DNA of 64,000 nucleotides from positions 1,571,371 through 1,635,370 of the forward strand of contig NZ_JAERQG010000001.1 in assembly GCF_016734805.1 (NCBI RefSeq), written 5' to 3'. Within the stretch, counting starts at the first letter, position 1. Each line of letters starts with the position of its first letter. This DNA is from Marivirga atlantica (lineage in GTDB: Bacteria; Bacteroidota; Bacteroidia; Cytophagales; Cyclobacteriaceae). A program made the translations under genes and the position numbers. Below are positions 1-8,649 of this stretch, piece after piece. The notes below the pieces were generated by a model. It had not been told where the DNA came from, searched no databases, and saw only the letters and a program-made list of their open reading frames with translations.

Positions 1-659
1 CCTAAACCTATAAAACCACCTTCTTTGTTAATGATTTCTTTTTCTTGTAAATCCTTAGATTCACCTACATAATAATACACTCTGTTAAGTGTGCTTCTCA
101 AATCTGCCGCTACGGAAATCTGTTCATCTAATGCTTGCCCCATATCTGACAACTGTCTTTCTAAAGAAGTACGGATTTCCATCAATTCCTCTTCTTTTTG
201 TACCAGTTTTTGGCTGGCTTCTTTTAGCTTTCTATCAAGCTCTAATATTTCCTCACTTTGTGCACCTGATTGTTTTCTCAGCTGATTAAGGTTTTTATCG
301 AGCATCAGAATTTTTTGACGAGAAGCCTGCATCATATCCTGAATATTGCTAATGCGTGCTTTAATGCTTTTAGCAGTTGTCTCATCGTCCTTCAGCTCGG
401 CTTTTAATTCGTTAACCTCCCTTTGGTTACTGGCAATTTCTGCAAGGGTTTCGTCAATCTCGTCCAAAGTTGCTTCATAAGAAGTTACGCTTGTGCTTAG
501 CTGCTCAGAGCCGCTTTGCAGCTTTTGGGTTACAGCTTCCAGTGAGTCAACTTTAGCTTTCAGTTGTGCATTTTCCTCTTTTAGTTTTTGCGTACAACCA
601 GTGGCTACTAAGAAACTGGCTAATGCAATTGAAAAAGATTTTAGGATTCTAGATTTCAT
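1..659 (-). CDS. coiled-coil lipoprotein, 3' end cut by the window
   Basis: The reverse strand is open from an ATG at 659 to the window edge, giving 219 codons without a stop. The first residues are a lipoprotein signal ending in LVATGC, with the acylated cysteine at residue 22. From residue 23 to about 185 the sequence is almost all charged or polar residues in heptad-like order with no proline, so a long coiled coil is expected. The last visible part contains YYYVGESKDL and KEGGFIGLG, an ending I recall from a family of coiled-coil surface lipoproteins in Bacteroidota, some described as collagen-binding adhesins; that link is from memory. The protein is probably tethered to a membrane and extends into the periplasm or outside the cell. 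The C-terminus is not visible. Confidence 0.8.
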   Translation of the reverse strand, partial: MKSRILKSFSIALASFLVATGCTQKLKEENAQLKAKVDSLEAVTQKLQSGSEQLSTSVTSYEATLDEIDETLAEIASNQREVNELKAELKDDETTAKSIKARISNIQDMMQASRQKILMLDKNLNQLRKQSGAQSEEILELDRKLKEASQKLVQKEEELMEIRTSLERQLSDMGQALDEQISVAADLRSTLNRVYYYVGESKDLQEKEIINKEGGFIGL

Positions 660-766
660 AGTATTGGTTTTTGTGTTTGGTTTAGGATTACGCTTATTGA
701 TGAAAATAGTTGATTTTCAGGTGCTAAACAATCAAATTAAATAAAATAGAAGCTGTTAAATATTTA

Positions 767-1495
767 TTACAGATTCCTTACATCAAGCAAAGGTTCGTCA
801 AAATCATCAATATGTGATAGTATGTAGAAATATTTTTCTGCAACTTCATGCTCATTACTTAATTGTTCATCCTCTTTTAGGCTGATAAACCGATCGACAC
901 TGCTGAATGAATCTTTAGTTGTATTCCTAATTTGTGTTTGCATTTGTGTATCTACCACTCCTGGGGCTACTGCAAATATTTTAAAGTGATTTTCTTCAAT
1001 TTTATTCTCATCAAATGCTACTCTTGTAGCCATATCTAAAGCGGCCTTGGAAGCGCAATAGCCAGACCAACCATCTACAGCTTTTTTACCGGCTCCAGAG
1101 CTGATGTTAATGATAATTTTTTCACCTGAAAAGTCTCTTAAGGTTTTCATAAACTCATTCATCAAAATCATAGGGCTGGAAACGTTCAAATCCATCAATT
1201 GACTAATAGATGAGTTATCGATATTTCCCATATGGTTGACATCACCAAGTGTTCCAGCATTATTGATTAGCACTATTCTGTCATAATTTGACTTATTGGA
1301 ATAAAGCTTTTCACTTAGGCTTGCGGCCTCAGATGGATTGCTTAAATCAGCTGTTAAAGCAGTATATTGATCATTTTGTATACTATGTGTTCTGCTTATA
1401 CCAATTACGTTGTGGTCTTTATCTTCAAGAGCTTTCTCGGCTAAACCACGACCAATTCCTTTGCTGGCTCCGGTGATTATAAAAAGTGATTTCAT
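767..1495 (-). CDS. SDR-family oxidoreductase
   Basis: A 242-residue short-chain dehydrogenase. The N-terminal Rossmann motif TGASKGIGRG (residues 8-17), the NNAG motif near residue 78 and the catalytic YCASK motif near residue 146, preceded by a serine in NISSG, are all present. The glycine-rich loop, the arginine shortly after it and the extended C-terminus resemble the sepiapterin or benzil reductase branch more than FabG, so an NADPH-dependent carbonyl reductase is likely. The substrate cannot be read from sequence. It lies downstream of hslU on the same strand, but a terminator hairpin at 1525-1546 separates them, so it is probably transcribed on its own. Confidence 0.88.
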   Translation of the reverse strand: MKSLFIITGASKGIGRGLAEKALEDKDHNVIGISRTHSIQNDQYTALTADLSNPSEAASLSEKLYSNKSNYDRIVLINNAGTLGDVNHMGNIDNSSISQLMDLNVSSPMILMNEFMKTLRDFSGEKIIINISSGAGKKAVDGWSGYCASKAALDMATRVAFDENKIEENHFKIFAVAPGVVDTQMQTQIRNTTKDSFSSVDRFISLKEDEQLSNEHEVAEKYFYILSHIDDFDEPLLDVRNL

Positions 1496-1524
1496 CTTAA
1501 TTAGCTTTTATTTATTCAAACAAA

Positions 1525-1546
1525 AAATCCCACTTATGTGGGATTT
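1525..1546 (-). terminator. intrinsic terminator of hslU
   Basis: A perfect 9-bp inverted repeat (AAATCCCAC and GTGGGATTT) with a 4-nt loop. Read on the minus strand the stem is followed by a run of T. It lies six bases past the hslU stop codon. Confidence 0.85.
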
Positions 1547-1551
1547 GAAAT

Positions 1552-2946
1552 TTATAAAATGTAGTGACTTAAGTCTTTATTCTTGATGAGCCCAGCTAAT
1601 CGTTCCTGCACCATTTCTTTGGTGACTACGATTTTAGCATTAGCACCAATTTTGTCAGGAACATCAAATAATAAGTCATTCAATAATTTACTCATTACAG
1701 TATGTAGCCTTCTGGCACCTATGTTTTCTACCTCTTCATTAATGGTAAACGCCATTGAAGCTATTTCTTCAAGCGCATCATCGTTGAAAACCAAATCCAC
1801 TTCCTCAGATTTTAATAAGGCTGTATACTGCTTTGTTAAAGCATTTTTTGGTTCCTGAAGGATAAGTAGGAAATCTTCTTTTGTGAGGCTGTTTAATTCA
1901 ACTCTGATCGGGAATCTGCCTTGAAGTTCAGGAATTAAATCTGATGGCTTACTTACATGAAATGCACCTGCAGCTAAGAAAAGTATATGATCTGTATGGA
2001 TGATGCCATATTTAGTATTTACTGCGCTACCTTCTACTATTGGTAGTAAATCACGCTGAACACCTTCACGGCTAACATCACCACCAGAGCTGTTACTTCC
2101 ACTTTTAGCAATTTTATCAATCTCATCAATAAAGATCATACCGGTGTTTTCTGCCTTTCTGATGGCTTCATCTTTCACCTCATCCATATCGATGAGTTTT
2201 GAAGATTCTTCTTCCAATAAAAGCTTTCTTGCCTCGGCTATAGTCACCTTTCTGCGCTTATTCTTCTTAGGCATCATGTTATTCAGCATGTCCTGGATAT
2301 TAATCATAGAACTTTCATCCATCATGCCACCACCAACTACGCCCATTCCATTACCCGAAGGAGCCTTTACATTAATGTCAATTTTTCTATCTTCCAGCTC
2401 CCCATTCTGCAGTTTTTCTCTGAAGCGTTCTCTGGTTTTCTGATTAAGCTCATAGTCATTTTGTGGAACGCCATCGTCAGCCGTGGTGCTCACAGGCTTG
2501 TTGTTTGTGCTTTTCATTGGAGGAATAAGCGCATCAAGAATGATGTCTTCAACAACTGCTGCAGCTTTTTCTTTCACCTCTTCCTTTTTGGCTGCCTTCA
2601 CCAAATTTACGGACTGTTCTACAAGGTCACGCACCATGCTTTCAACATCACGGCCTACATAACCCACTTCCGTAAATTTGGAAGCTTCTACCTTAGTAAA
2701 TGGCGCATCGGCAATTCTGGCTAGTCTTCTGGCAATTTCAGTTTTACCGACACCTGTAGCCCCAATCATTAGGATGTTGTTAGGAACGATTTCACCCTGA
2801 ATGTCTTCAGGTGTATTCATTCTTCTCCAACGGTTTCTCAGCGCAATGGCTACATTTCTTTTTGCATCGCCCTGGCCGATAATGTATTTGTCTAATTCCT
2901 GAACTATTTCTTTAGGAGTAAGGAAGTTATTTTTATTCATACTCAT
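1552..2946 (-). CDS. hslU: ATP-dependent protease ATPase subunit HslU
   Basis: A 464-residue AAA+ unfoldase of the HslU/ClpY family, which feeds proteins into the HslV peptidase. It shows the family start (LTPKEIVQELDKYIIGQ), Walker A GATGVGKTE near residue 63, the pore-loop region GYVGRDVE, the family-specific inserted I-domain (about 110-240, rich in charged residues), Walker B MIFIDEIDK near residue 270, and the C-terminal GARRLHTVMSKLL sensor-2 region. The C-terminus ends HYIL, in line with the hydrophobic tail that docks into HslV. It is the last gene of a lon-porQ-hslU run, 27 bases after porQ. No hslV is adjacent or elsewhere in the window. A second ATG two codons in is an alternative start. 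Confidence 0.96.
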   Translation of the reverse strand: MSMNKNNFLTPKEIVQELDKYIIGQGDAKRNVAIALRNRWRRMNTPEDIQGEIVPNNILMIGATGVGKTEIARRLARIADAPFTKVEASKFTEVGYVGRDVESMVRDLVEQSVNLVKAAKKEEVKEKAAAVVEDIILDALIPPMKSTNNKPVSTTADDGVPQNDYELNQKTRERFREKLQNGELEDRKIDINVKAPSGNGMGVVGGGMMDESSMINIQDMLNNMMPKKNKRRKVTIAEARKLLLEEESSKLIDMDEVKDEAIRKAENTGMIFIDEIDKIAKSGSNSSGGDVSREGVQRDLLPIVEGSAVNTKYGIIHTDHILFLAAGAFHVSKPSDLIPELQGRFPIRVELNSLTKEDFLLILQEPKNALTKQYTALLKSEEVDLVFNDDALEEIASMAFTINEEVENIGARRLHTVMSKLLNDLLFDVPDKIGANAKIVVTKEMVQERLAGLIKNKDLSHYIL

Positions 2947-2973
2947 TATTCTTTGTTTATCCTCAAAAGAGGA

Positions 2974-4011
2974 TTATGATTTCTTCTTAATAAAATGATT
3001 AAAGTTAGTGCCCAAAGTTATGAAGTGGGCGGAACCACCTACTTGGTATATCGCATTAGAGTATGCAAGGTTTAGCTTCTTCGTGTTAATTAACAAACCA
3101 AAGGTAAAACCACCTGCCCCGGCAACTTGTTCACCACGAAGTGATTGTCTCAACAAATGATTATATCCGGCTCTAATATTGATGCTTTTGCCAAGTAAGA
3201 TCTCCGTACCTACTGTTATGTGTTGAAATATTTTATCAAAAGTTGATGGAGCATTTTCAGTAACTTCAATAAAGGCATTATTGGTGGTTGCTTCATCTAT
3301 AGGTTCGAAATAGCTTAAGTCATATTGGTAAAGTCTGTTAGCAGTTAAACTAAAGCGAAAAGGCATGAACTCCGGTTTAAATGTTCCACCTAATTGTATA
3401 TCGAATGGGAGAGGTCTGTCTTCATCAGGATTCTTTTTTAAATAAAAGCCTGCATTTTTTATAACAAGCCCAATGTTTAAGTCCTGCTCGGGGTGGCTAT
3501 AAACACCTCCTAAATCTAATAACAAAGCCGATTGTTGATTCCCTGGTAGCTGTGAGCCTGCCAATTTAAGGGTCGCTCCATAGTTAAATATCCCTTGCTT
3601 TTTGCTATGACTAAGGCTGATGTTGTAATTGCTGGCTGAAAAGCTACCTTCTGCATTGCCAGTGTTGTCATATCCATCAAATTGACCAAAGCTCTGGAAA
3701 TAAACTCCTAAGTTAAAAATCCCCGCTTCTTCAAAGTTTCTGGCATAATTTAATTGTGTATTAAAAATCCCTGCCAAATAAGGAGAGATTGTTAACGAAA
3801 TATCTCCATCCATTTCAGGAAGTAATAAGGCAGGGTTCTGATTGACCATGTTCAAATCCTCACCGGCACTCACATTAACAGTACCCAAGCCGCCTACTTT
3901 AGCATGATTGGGGGTTTCCAGAAATTCAAAAGTACGTTTACCACCAATTTGACCATAGACCAAACCGGTGGTGAAACTTAGTATAATAAGTACAAGTACT
4001 TTCTTCGTCAT
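2974..4011 (-). CDS. porQ: type IX secretion system protein PorQ
   Basis: A 345-residue outer-membrane beta-barrel protein with a signal peptide ending at VYGQ (residue 21). The sequence just after it (RTFEFLETPNHAKVGGLG, then GEDLNMVNQNPALL) is the characteristic opening of PorQ, a PorV/FadL-like barrel of the type IX secretion system. Alternating aromatic and polar residues run to the C-terminus as expected for a barrel. PorQ works with PorZ and PorV in handling secreted cargo in Porphyromonas. It sits 8 bases downstream of lon and 27 upstream of hslU, so it is cotranscribed with two protease genes. Confidence 0.88.
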   Translation of the reverse strand: MTKKVLVLIILSFTTGLVYGQIGGKRTFEFLETPNHAKVGGLGTVNVSAGEDLNMVNQNPALLLPEMDGDISLTISPYLAGIFNTQLNYARNFEEAGIFNLGVYFQSFGQFDGYDNTGNAEGSFSASNYNISLSHSKKQGIFNYGATLKLAGSQLPGNQQSALLLDLGGVYSHPEQDLNIGLVIKNAGFYLKKNPDEDRPLPFDIQLGGTFKPEFMPFRFSLTANRLYQYDLSYFEPIDEATTNNAFIEVTENAPSTFDKIFQHITVGTEILLGKSINIRAGYNHLLRQSLRGEQVAGAGGFTFGLLINTKKLNLAYSNAIYQVGGSAHFITLGTNFNHFIKKKS

Positions 4012-4019
4012 TCGATAGC

Positions 4020-6503
4020 TTAAACAGTGGCTTCTTTCTTCTCCTCAGAGTCGAAAGCAAACTTAATAGGATTTTTGATTTTCTCCTTGAGTAATGCAAT
4101 ATCCAGCACTTCGCTCACTGTATCAACGTAATGAATGTTTAAACCTTTTATGTACTGTTCATCAATTTCGTCAATATCCTTTTTATTCCGCTCGCAAAGA
4201 ATTACATCTTTAATGCCGGCTCTTTTGGCGGCAAGTATTTTTTCTTTTAAACCGCCAATTGGCAGCACTTTACCACGCAAGGTTATCTCACCCGTCATGG
4301 CCAGTTTATCTTTCACTTTACGTTGTGTATAGATAGAAGCCAAAGAGGTAATCATGGCAATACCCGCTGATGGCCCATCTTTAGGAACTGCTCCTGCCGG
4401 CACGTGGATATGTAAATCGTAGTGATCAAAAGTTTTGTAATGGATGCCTAATTGATCTGCATGAGACTTTAAGTAGGAAAGAGCTGTTACGGCTGACTCC
4501 TTCATCACATCGCCCAATTGACCAGATAATGTAAGTTTACCTTTTCCGCGGCTTAAGCTAGATTCAATAAAAAGAATTTCTCCGCCTACCTGCGTCCAGG
4601 CTAAACCTGTTACCACGCCTGCGGTCTTGTTGTCCTGATATATTTCTTTTACAAAAACCTCAGCACCCAGGATTTTCACTACATCCTCTACCTCAATTTT
4701 TTTGTTGTAATCCTCTTCCATGGCAATAGATTTGGCCACAAATCGGATTACCTTACCTATCCTTCTCTCCAGGTTTCTAACGCCTGATTCTCTGGTATAA
4801 TCTTCTATTATTTTGGAGATGGCTGCTTTACTGAAGCTTATGTCTTTGGTTTTAAGTCCGTGATCTTTTCTTTGCTTTGGTATTAGGTGTTTCTTGGCAA
4901 TCTGAATTTTTTCTTCAAGCGTATAACCTGATACTTCAATCACTTCCATTCTATCCCTTAAAGCAGGATGGATAGTGTCTAATGAGTTAGCAGTAGCTAC
5001 GAATAAAACTTTTGATAAATCATAGTCAACTTCCAGGTAATTGTCTTGGAAACTATCATTTTGCTCAGGGTCTAAAACTTCTAAGAGAGCTGAAGAAGGA
5101 TCACCTCTGAAGTCTGAGTTAACCTTGTCTATTTCATCTAAAATATAAACAGGATTACTGCTTTGGCCTTTCTTCATATTCTGAATCACTTTACCAGGCA
5201 TTGCTCCTACATAAGTTTTTCTATGACCTCTGATCTCTGCTTCATCGTGCACACCACCTAATGACATGCGGACGTATTTTCTACCCAAAGACTCAGCTAT
5301 GGATTTTCCTAAAGAAGTTTTACCAACTCCCGGAGGTCCATAAAGGCAAAGTATAGGTGCCTTCATGTCATTCTTAAGCTTTAACACTGCGAGATATTCG
5401 ATAATACGCTCTTTTACCTTGTCAAGACCAAAGTGGTCTTTGTCCAAAATCTTCTTGGCGTGCTTTAAATCGAAGTTATCTTCAGTGAATTCATTCCATG
5501 GTAAATCAACCAGGAACTCAGCATAATTCATTGCTACAGGGTATTCAGCCGCCTGTGGATTTATACGAGATAATTTATCAAGCTCTTTTTCAAAATGTTT
5601 TTTTACCGCTTCAGGCCATTTTTTCTTCTCACCTTTGGCTCTTAAGTTCTCAATTTCCTGATCGGGAGAATCCTGACCTAACTCATCCTGCAAAATTTTA
5701 ATTTGCTGTCTTAGGAAGTAGTCGCGCTGCTGCTGATCAATATCAGTATGCACCTTTTTATGAATTTCATTCTTTAGCTCCAGCATCTGGATGTCCTTAA
5801 GCATATACTCTAACAAAAGAGTAGCGCGCTCCTTGGCATCCGTTTTCTCTAATAATTTCTGCTTCTTAGCTACTTCAGCATTGATGTTAGAGGACAGAAA
5901 GTGTGTTAAGAAATTAGGATTCTCTATATTGTCAAGCGCCACCTGAGCTTCCTGAGGTATTTCAGGATTCAGCTTCATAATTTTGCTGGCGGCTTCCTTC
6001 AATGATTGAATTACCGCTTTGCTTGCCTTGTGATTGGCATTAAGCTCTTCATCATCAAGCTCTTTGTAAGTAGCCTCTAAATAAGGATCTTCCTGTAAAA
6101 TATCACCTAAACCAAATTTCTGCTTTCCTTGAATAATAATGGTCGTGTTACCGTCCGGCAGTACAATCATCTTTAAAATTCTGGCAACAGTACCAATTTT
6201 GTAGATGTCATCCTTTCCAGGATCTTCTACTTTATTGTTTGACTGAGCCACTACACCTATGATACGATCGCCTTTATAGGCTTTTTTAACCAGTTTAATA
6301 GATTTTTGCCTTCCTACTGTAATTGGAATTACTACTCCGGGAAATAAAACTGTATTTCTGATAGGAAGAATAGGGAGCTTGTCAGGAAGCTCATCCTCAC
6401 GCATGCTATTTTCTTCATCTGTAGAAATAAGCTGTATTAACTCACCTGTCTCATCATCATTCACCTCTGAGAAAAAGCTTGCATTTTTAAATATAGAATC
6501 CAT
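4020..6503 (-). CDS. lon: endopeptidase La (Lon protease)
   Basis: An 827-residue ATP-dependent serine protease of the LonA type. An N-terminal Lon substrate-binding domain (LPILPIRNTVLFPGVVIPI from about residue 44) leads through a helical region into the AAA+ module with Walker A GPPGVGKTS and Walker B PVYILDEIDK. The C-terminal protease domain has the serine in KDGPSAG and the lysine about 43 residues later in GLKEKILAAKRAG. The length fits the family. It is the first gene of the lon-porQ-hslU operon and is transcribed away from the PorE-like gene across a 199-bp intergenic region that must hold both promoters. Confidence 0.97.
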   Translation of the reverse strand: MDSIFKNASFFSEVNDDETGELIQLISTDEENSMREDELPDKLPILPIRNTVLFPGVVIPITVGRQKSIKLVKKAYKGDRIIGVVAQSNNKVEDPGKDDIYKIGTVARILKMIVLPDGNTTIIIQGKQKFGLGDILQEDPYLEATYKELDDEELNANHKASKAVIQSLKEAASKIMKLNPEIPQEAQVALDNIENPNFLTHFLSSNINAEVAKKQKLLEKTDAKERATLLLEYMLKDIQMLELKNEIHKKVHTDIDQQQRDYFLRQQIKILQDELGQDSPDQEIENLRAKGEKKKWPEAVKKHFEKELDKLSRINPQAAEYPVAMNYAEFLVDLPWNEFTEDNFDLKHAKKILDKDHFGLDKVKERIIEYLAVLKLKNDMKAPILCLYGPPGVGKTSLGKSIAESLGRKYVRMSLGGVHDEAEIRGHRKTYVGAMPGKVIQNMKKGQSSNPVYILDEIDKVNSDFRGDPSSALLEVLDPEQNDSFQDNYLEVDYDLSKVLFVATANSLDTIHPALRDRMEVIEVSGYTLEEKIQIAKKHLIPKQRKDHGLKTKDISFSKAAISKIIEDYTRESGVRNLERRIGKVIRFVAKSIAMEEDYNKKIEVEDVVKILGAEVFVKEIYQDNKTAGVVTGLAWTQVGGEILFIESSLSRGKGKLTLSGQLGDVMKESAVTALSYLKSHADQLGIHYKTFDHYDLHIHVPAGAVPKDGPSAGIAMITSLASIYTQRKVKDKLAMTGEITLRGKVLPIGGLKEKILAAKRAGIKDVILCERNKKDIDEIDEQYIKGLNIHYVDTVSEVLDIALLKEKIKNPIKFAFDSEEKKEATV

Positions 6504-6657
6504 AAAGTATTTTTATCGCTATTAGCCAAAATGGCATATAATATCTTAATTGAGCTTTGTAAATTTCGACTTGTGCAATTTTCAATAGTTATGCCAAAAA
6601 AATATTACATACTATTGTGAAGCTTTTTGCGTATTTTATGCATTATTTAACGAACAT

Positions 6658-6683
6658 GGTAATAATATACTGACATTATTACC
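6658..6683. promoter_or_regulatory. inverted repeat before the PorE-like gene
   Basis: A perfect 9-bp inverted repeat, GGTAATAAT and ATTATTACC, with an 8-nt spacer, ending 19 bases before the TTG start of the PorE-like gene and in the lon divergent region. It could be a regulator-binding palindrome or a weak 5'-UTR hairpin. No T-run follows, so it is not a terminator. Confidence 0.45.
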
Positions 6684-6702
6684 GTAAAACTATCAATTTG
6701 TC

Positions 6703-8649
6703 TTGAAGTACATTTTACTCGTTTTTAGCCTTTCACTGATAACTATACATTCAATAAACGCGCAGTACAATGATGCGGCCGGTTTATCTAAAAAGGAGGC
6801 TCACGCACTTTTTCCTTTTTACTTTCCCAATATCAACGAAGTAAATTACTATAAGGATGATGCAACGCTGGAAAAAATAAACAAAGCGAGGGCCAACCAA
6901 AAATGGGAGAAGCTCAAGGAATTACTAACTGATTATGTACAGCAGTTTGGCGTAGAGAATTTTTATAAAGATACACAGCTGATTTGGCAGTTAGCAAAGC
7001 TTGAGGAATTATATGGCGATTTGGAATCTGCTAAAACACTGTATCGAATAGCACTGAAACACCATCAGTCTAATATTGACTTAAAGCAAATAGAGATATT
7101 CCTTGATTCGGTAAAAATGGAGCAAACCAAGGATTATGTACCCATTGATTATTATTACGAATTAGTGGATTTTAGAAAGGCTATTGATACGCTCGTGCCT
7201 CCCCGAGGTGTTTTATTAAGTATGGGGAAAGCTATTAATTCTAATCTAGCGGATTACGGCCCAGCGCTAACACTTGATAACAACACCCTTATATTTACCT
7301 CGCAGAGGGATATAACTGGTAATTTTTTTAGCTCTGACAGAAATGAAGATCTATACCTGACGCATAGAAGGTACGGACAATGGGAGCAGGCCAAACCTAT
7401 CAAAGGAATTAACACACCTTACAATGAAGGCTCAGCTACTTTGAATTCAACAGGCGACACCATTTATTTTGCTCGCTGTGAAAGCCCGGATGGTTTCGGC
7501 AATTGTGATTTATACATGAGCTATTTGCAAGAAGATAGCACTTGGTCCAAGGCAGCTAATCTGGGTCCTAATATTAATTCACGTGCATGGGATTCTCATC
7601 CAAGTTTATCAATAAATGGCGATAGCTTGTTTTTCGCATCCGATAGGATAGGAGGGTTTGGCCTGTCTGACATTTACCTTTCCGTTAAAGATGAAGATGG
7701 TAGCTGGGCCAGAGCAAGAAATTTAGGACCAATAATCAATACCAGGGCTAATGAGGTGAGCCCATTCAAGCATCCTCGCTATCCTATTTTATATTTTAGT
7801 TCTAATGGGCACCTGCTCAACTTTGGAGGTTTTGATATTTACAAGGCACCTGCTAAAAGCTTTTTGTGGGAGGAACCTAAAAACATAGGGCCGCTTATCA
7901 ATAATGAAGGGAATGAATATTACTTTACCATTGATTCACAATCGAAGGATCTGTTTTATGCAGGTTCTGCTTCGTTAAGAAATAATAATCTTGACCTTTT
8001 CTCTTTTCCGCTACCAATGGAAGCACAACCGGAGGCTACTACAAGGGTAAGCGGAACTGTAACAGATACAGTTTCAGGAGTTCCCTTTAGAGGTATAGTC
8101 TCAATAATTGATGTAGAGAATGGTATAGAGATAGCACCAAAATTCACCAGAGAAGATGGTAGCTACGAATTCGATTTGATAAATAACACCAACTACATCA
8201 TGGTAGTGCAGGCTGACAAGCTGTTTAAAATTGAAGAAATGTTCTTTCTGGATGGAGATACTGTAATCAATAAAAATGTGGATCCACTGGCTAGTAAAAT
8301 TAGGTTTAAATCGATAGAGTTTGAAGAAAACTCAGCTAAACTGAGGCCTGATATGTATGCCGATTTGGATAAAGTAGTGGATTTTCTTCTGGATTATCCT
8401 GAGTTCAAGCTTAAGATTACAGGGCATACAGATTCATCTGGAGATGAAAGAAGAAACAAATCTTTATCACAAGAAAGGGCTGATGCCATTAGGGATTATA
8501 TCATCATGCTACACCCGATAGAGCCTGAACGAGTAAATGCTATTGGTTACGGCAATACAATGCCTATTGTGAAAGATGAGCAAACTGATGACGACAGGCG
8601 ACTCAATAGGAGAGTGGAGTTCGAAATCTTTAGACCAAAGTCTGACTAA
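6703..8649 (+). CDS. PorE-like OmpA-family protein (TPR, beta-propeller, CRD, OmpA)
   Basis: A 648-residue exported protein with signal peptide ending SINAQ (residue 21). Domains in order: a helical TPR-like region (about 50-150), repeated PD40 beta-propeller blades (about 175-430) with recurring LFFASDR, IYFARC and LYFSSNG strands, a carboxypeptidase-regulatory-like beta-sandwich (about 446-525), and a C-terminal OmpA peptidoglycan-binding domain (about 545-648) with TGHTDSSGDERRNKSLSQ and its conserved D and R. This is the order described for PorE of the type IX secretion system, and porQ lies 2.7 kb away, so a role in anchoring that system to peptidoglycan is reasonable but not proven. The start is TTG; an in-frame stop lies just upstream and no ATG precedes the signal peptide. 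The last 20 bases overlap the convergent gene. Confidence 0.85.
   Translation: MKYILLVFSLSLITIHSINAQYNDAAGLSKKEAHALFPFYFPNINEVNYYKDDATLEKINKARANQKWEKLKELLTDYVQQFGVENFYKDTQLIWQLAKLEELYGDLESAKTLYRIALKHHQSNIDLKQIEIFLDSVKMEQTKDYVPIDYYYELVDFRKAIDTLVPPRGVLLSMGKAINSNLADYGPALTLDNNTLIFTSQRDITGNFFSSDRNEDLYLTHRRYGQWEQAKPIKGINTPYNEGSATLNSTGDTIYFARCESPDGFGNCDLYMSYLQEDSTWSKAANLGPNINSRAWDSHPSLSINGDSLFFASDRIGGFGLSDIYLSVKDEDGSWARARNLGPIINTRANEVSPFKHPRYPILYFSSNGHLLNFGGFDIYKAPAKSFLWEEPKNIGPLINNEGNEYYFTIDSQSKDLFYAGSASLRNNNLDLFSFPLPMEAQPEATTRVSGTVTDTVSGVPFRGIVSIIDVENGIEIAPKFTREDGSYEFDLINNTNYIMVVQADKLFKIEEMFFLDGDTVINKNVDPLASKIRFKSIEFEENSAKLRPDMYADLDKVVDFLLDYPEFKLKITGHTDSSGDERRNKSLSQERADAIRDYIIMLHPIEPERVNAIGYGNTMPIVKDEQTDDDRRLNRRVEFEIFRPKSD

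Noticed and set aside
493..744. Plus-strand ORF at the left end
   Set aside because: Antisense to the coiled-coil lipoprotein, whose signal peptide and lipobox are clear.
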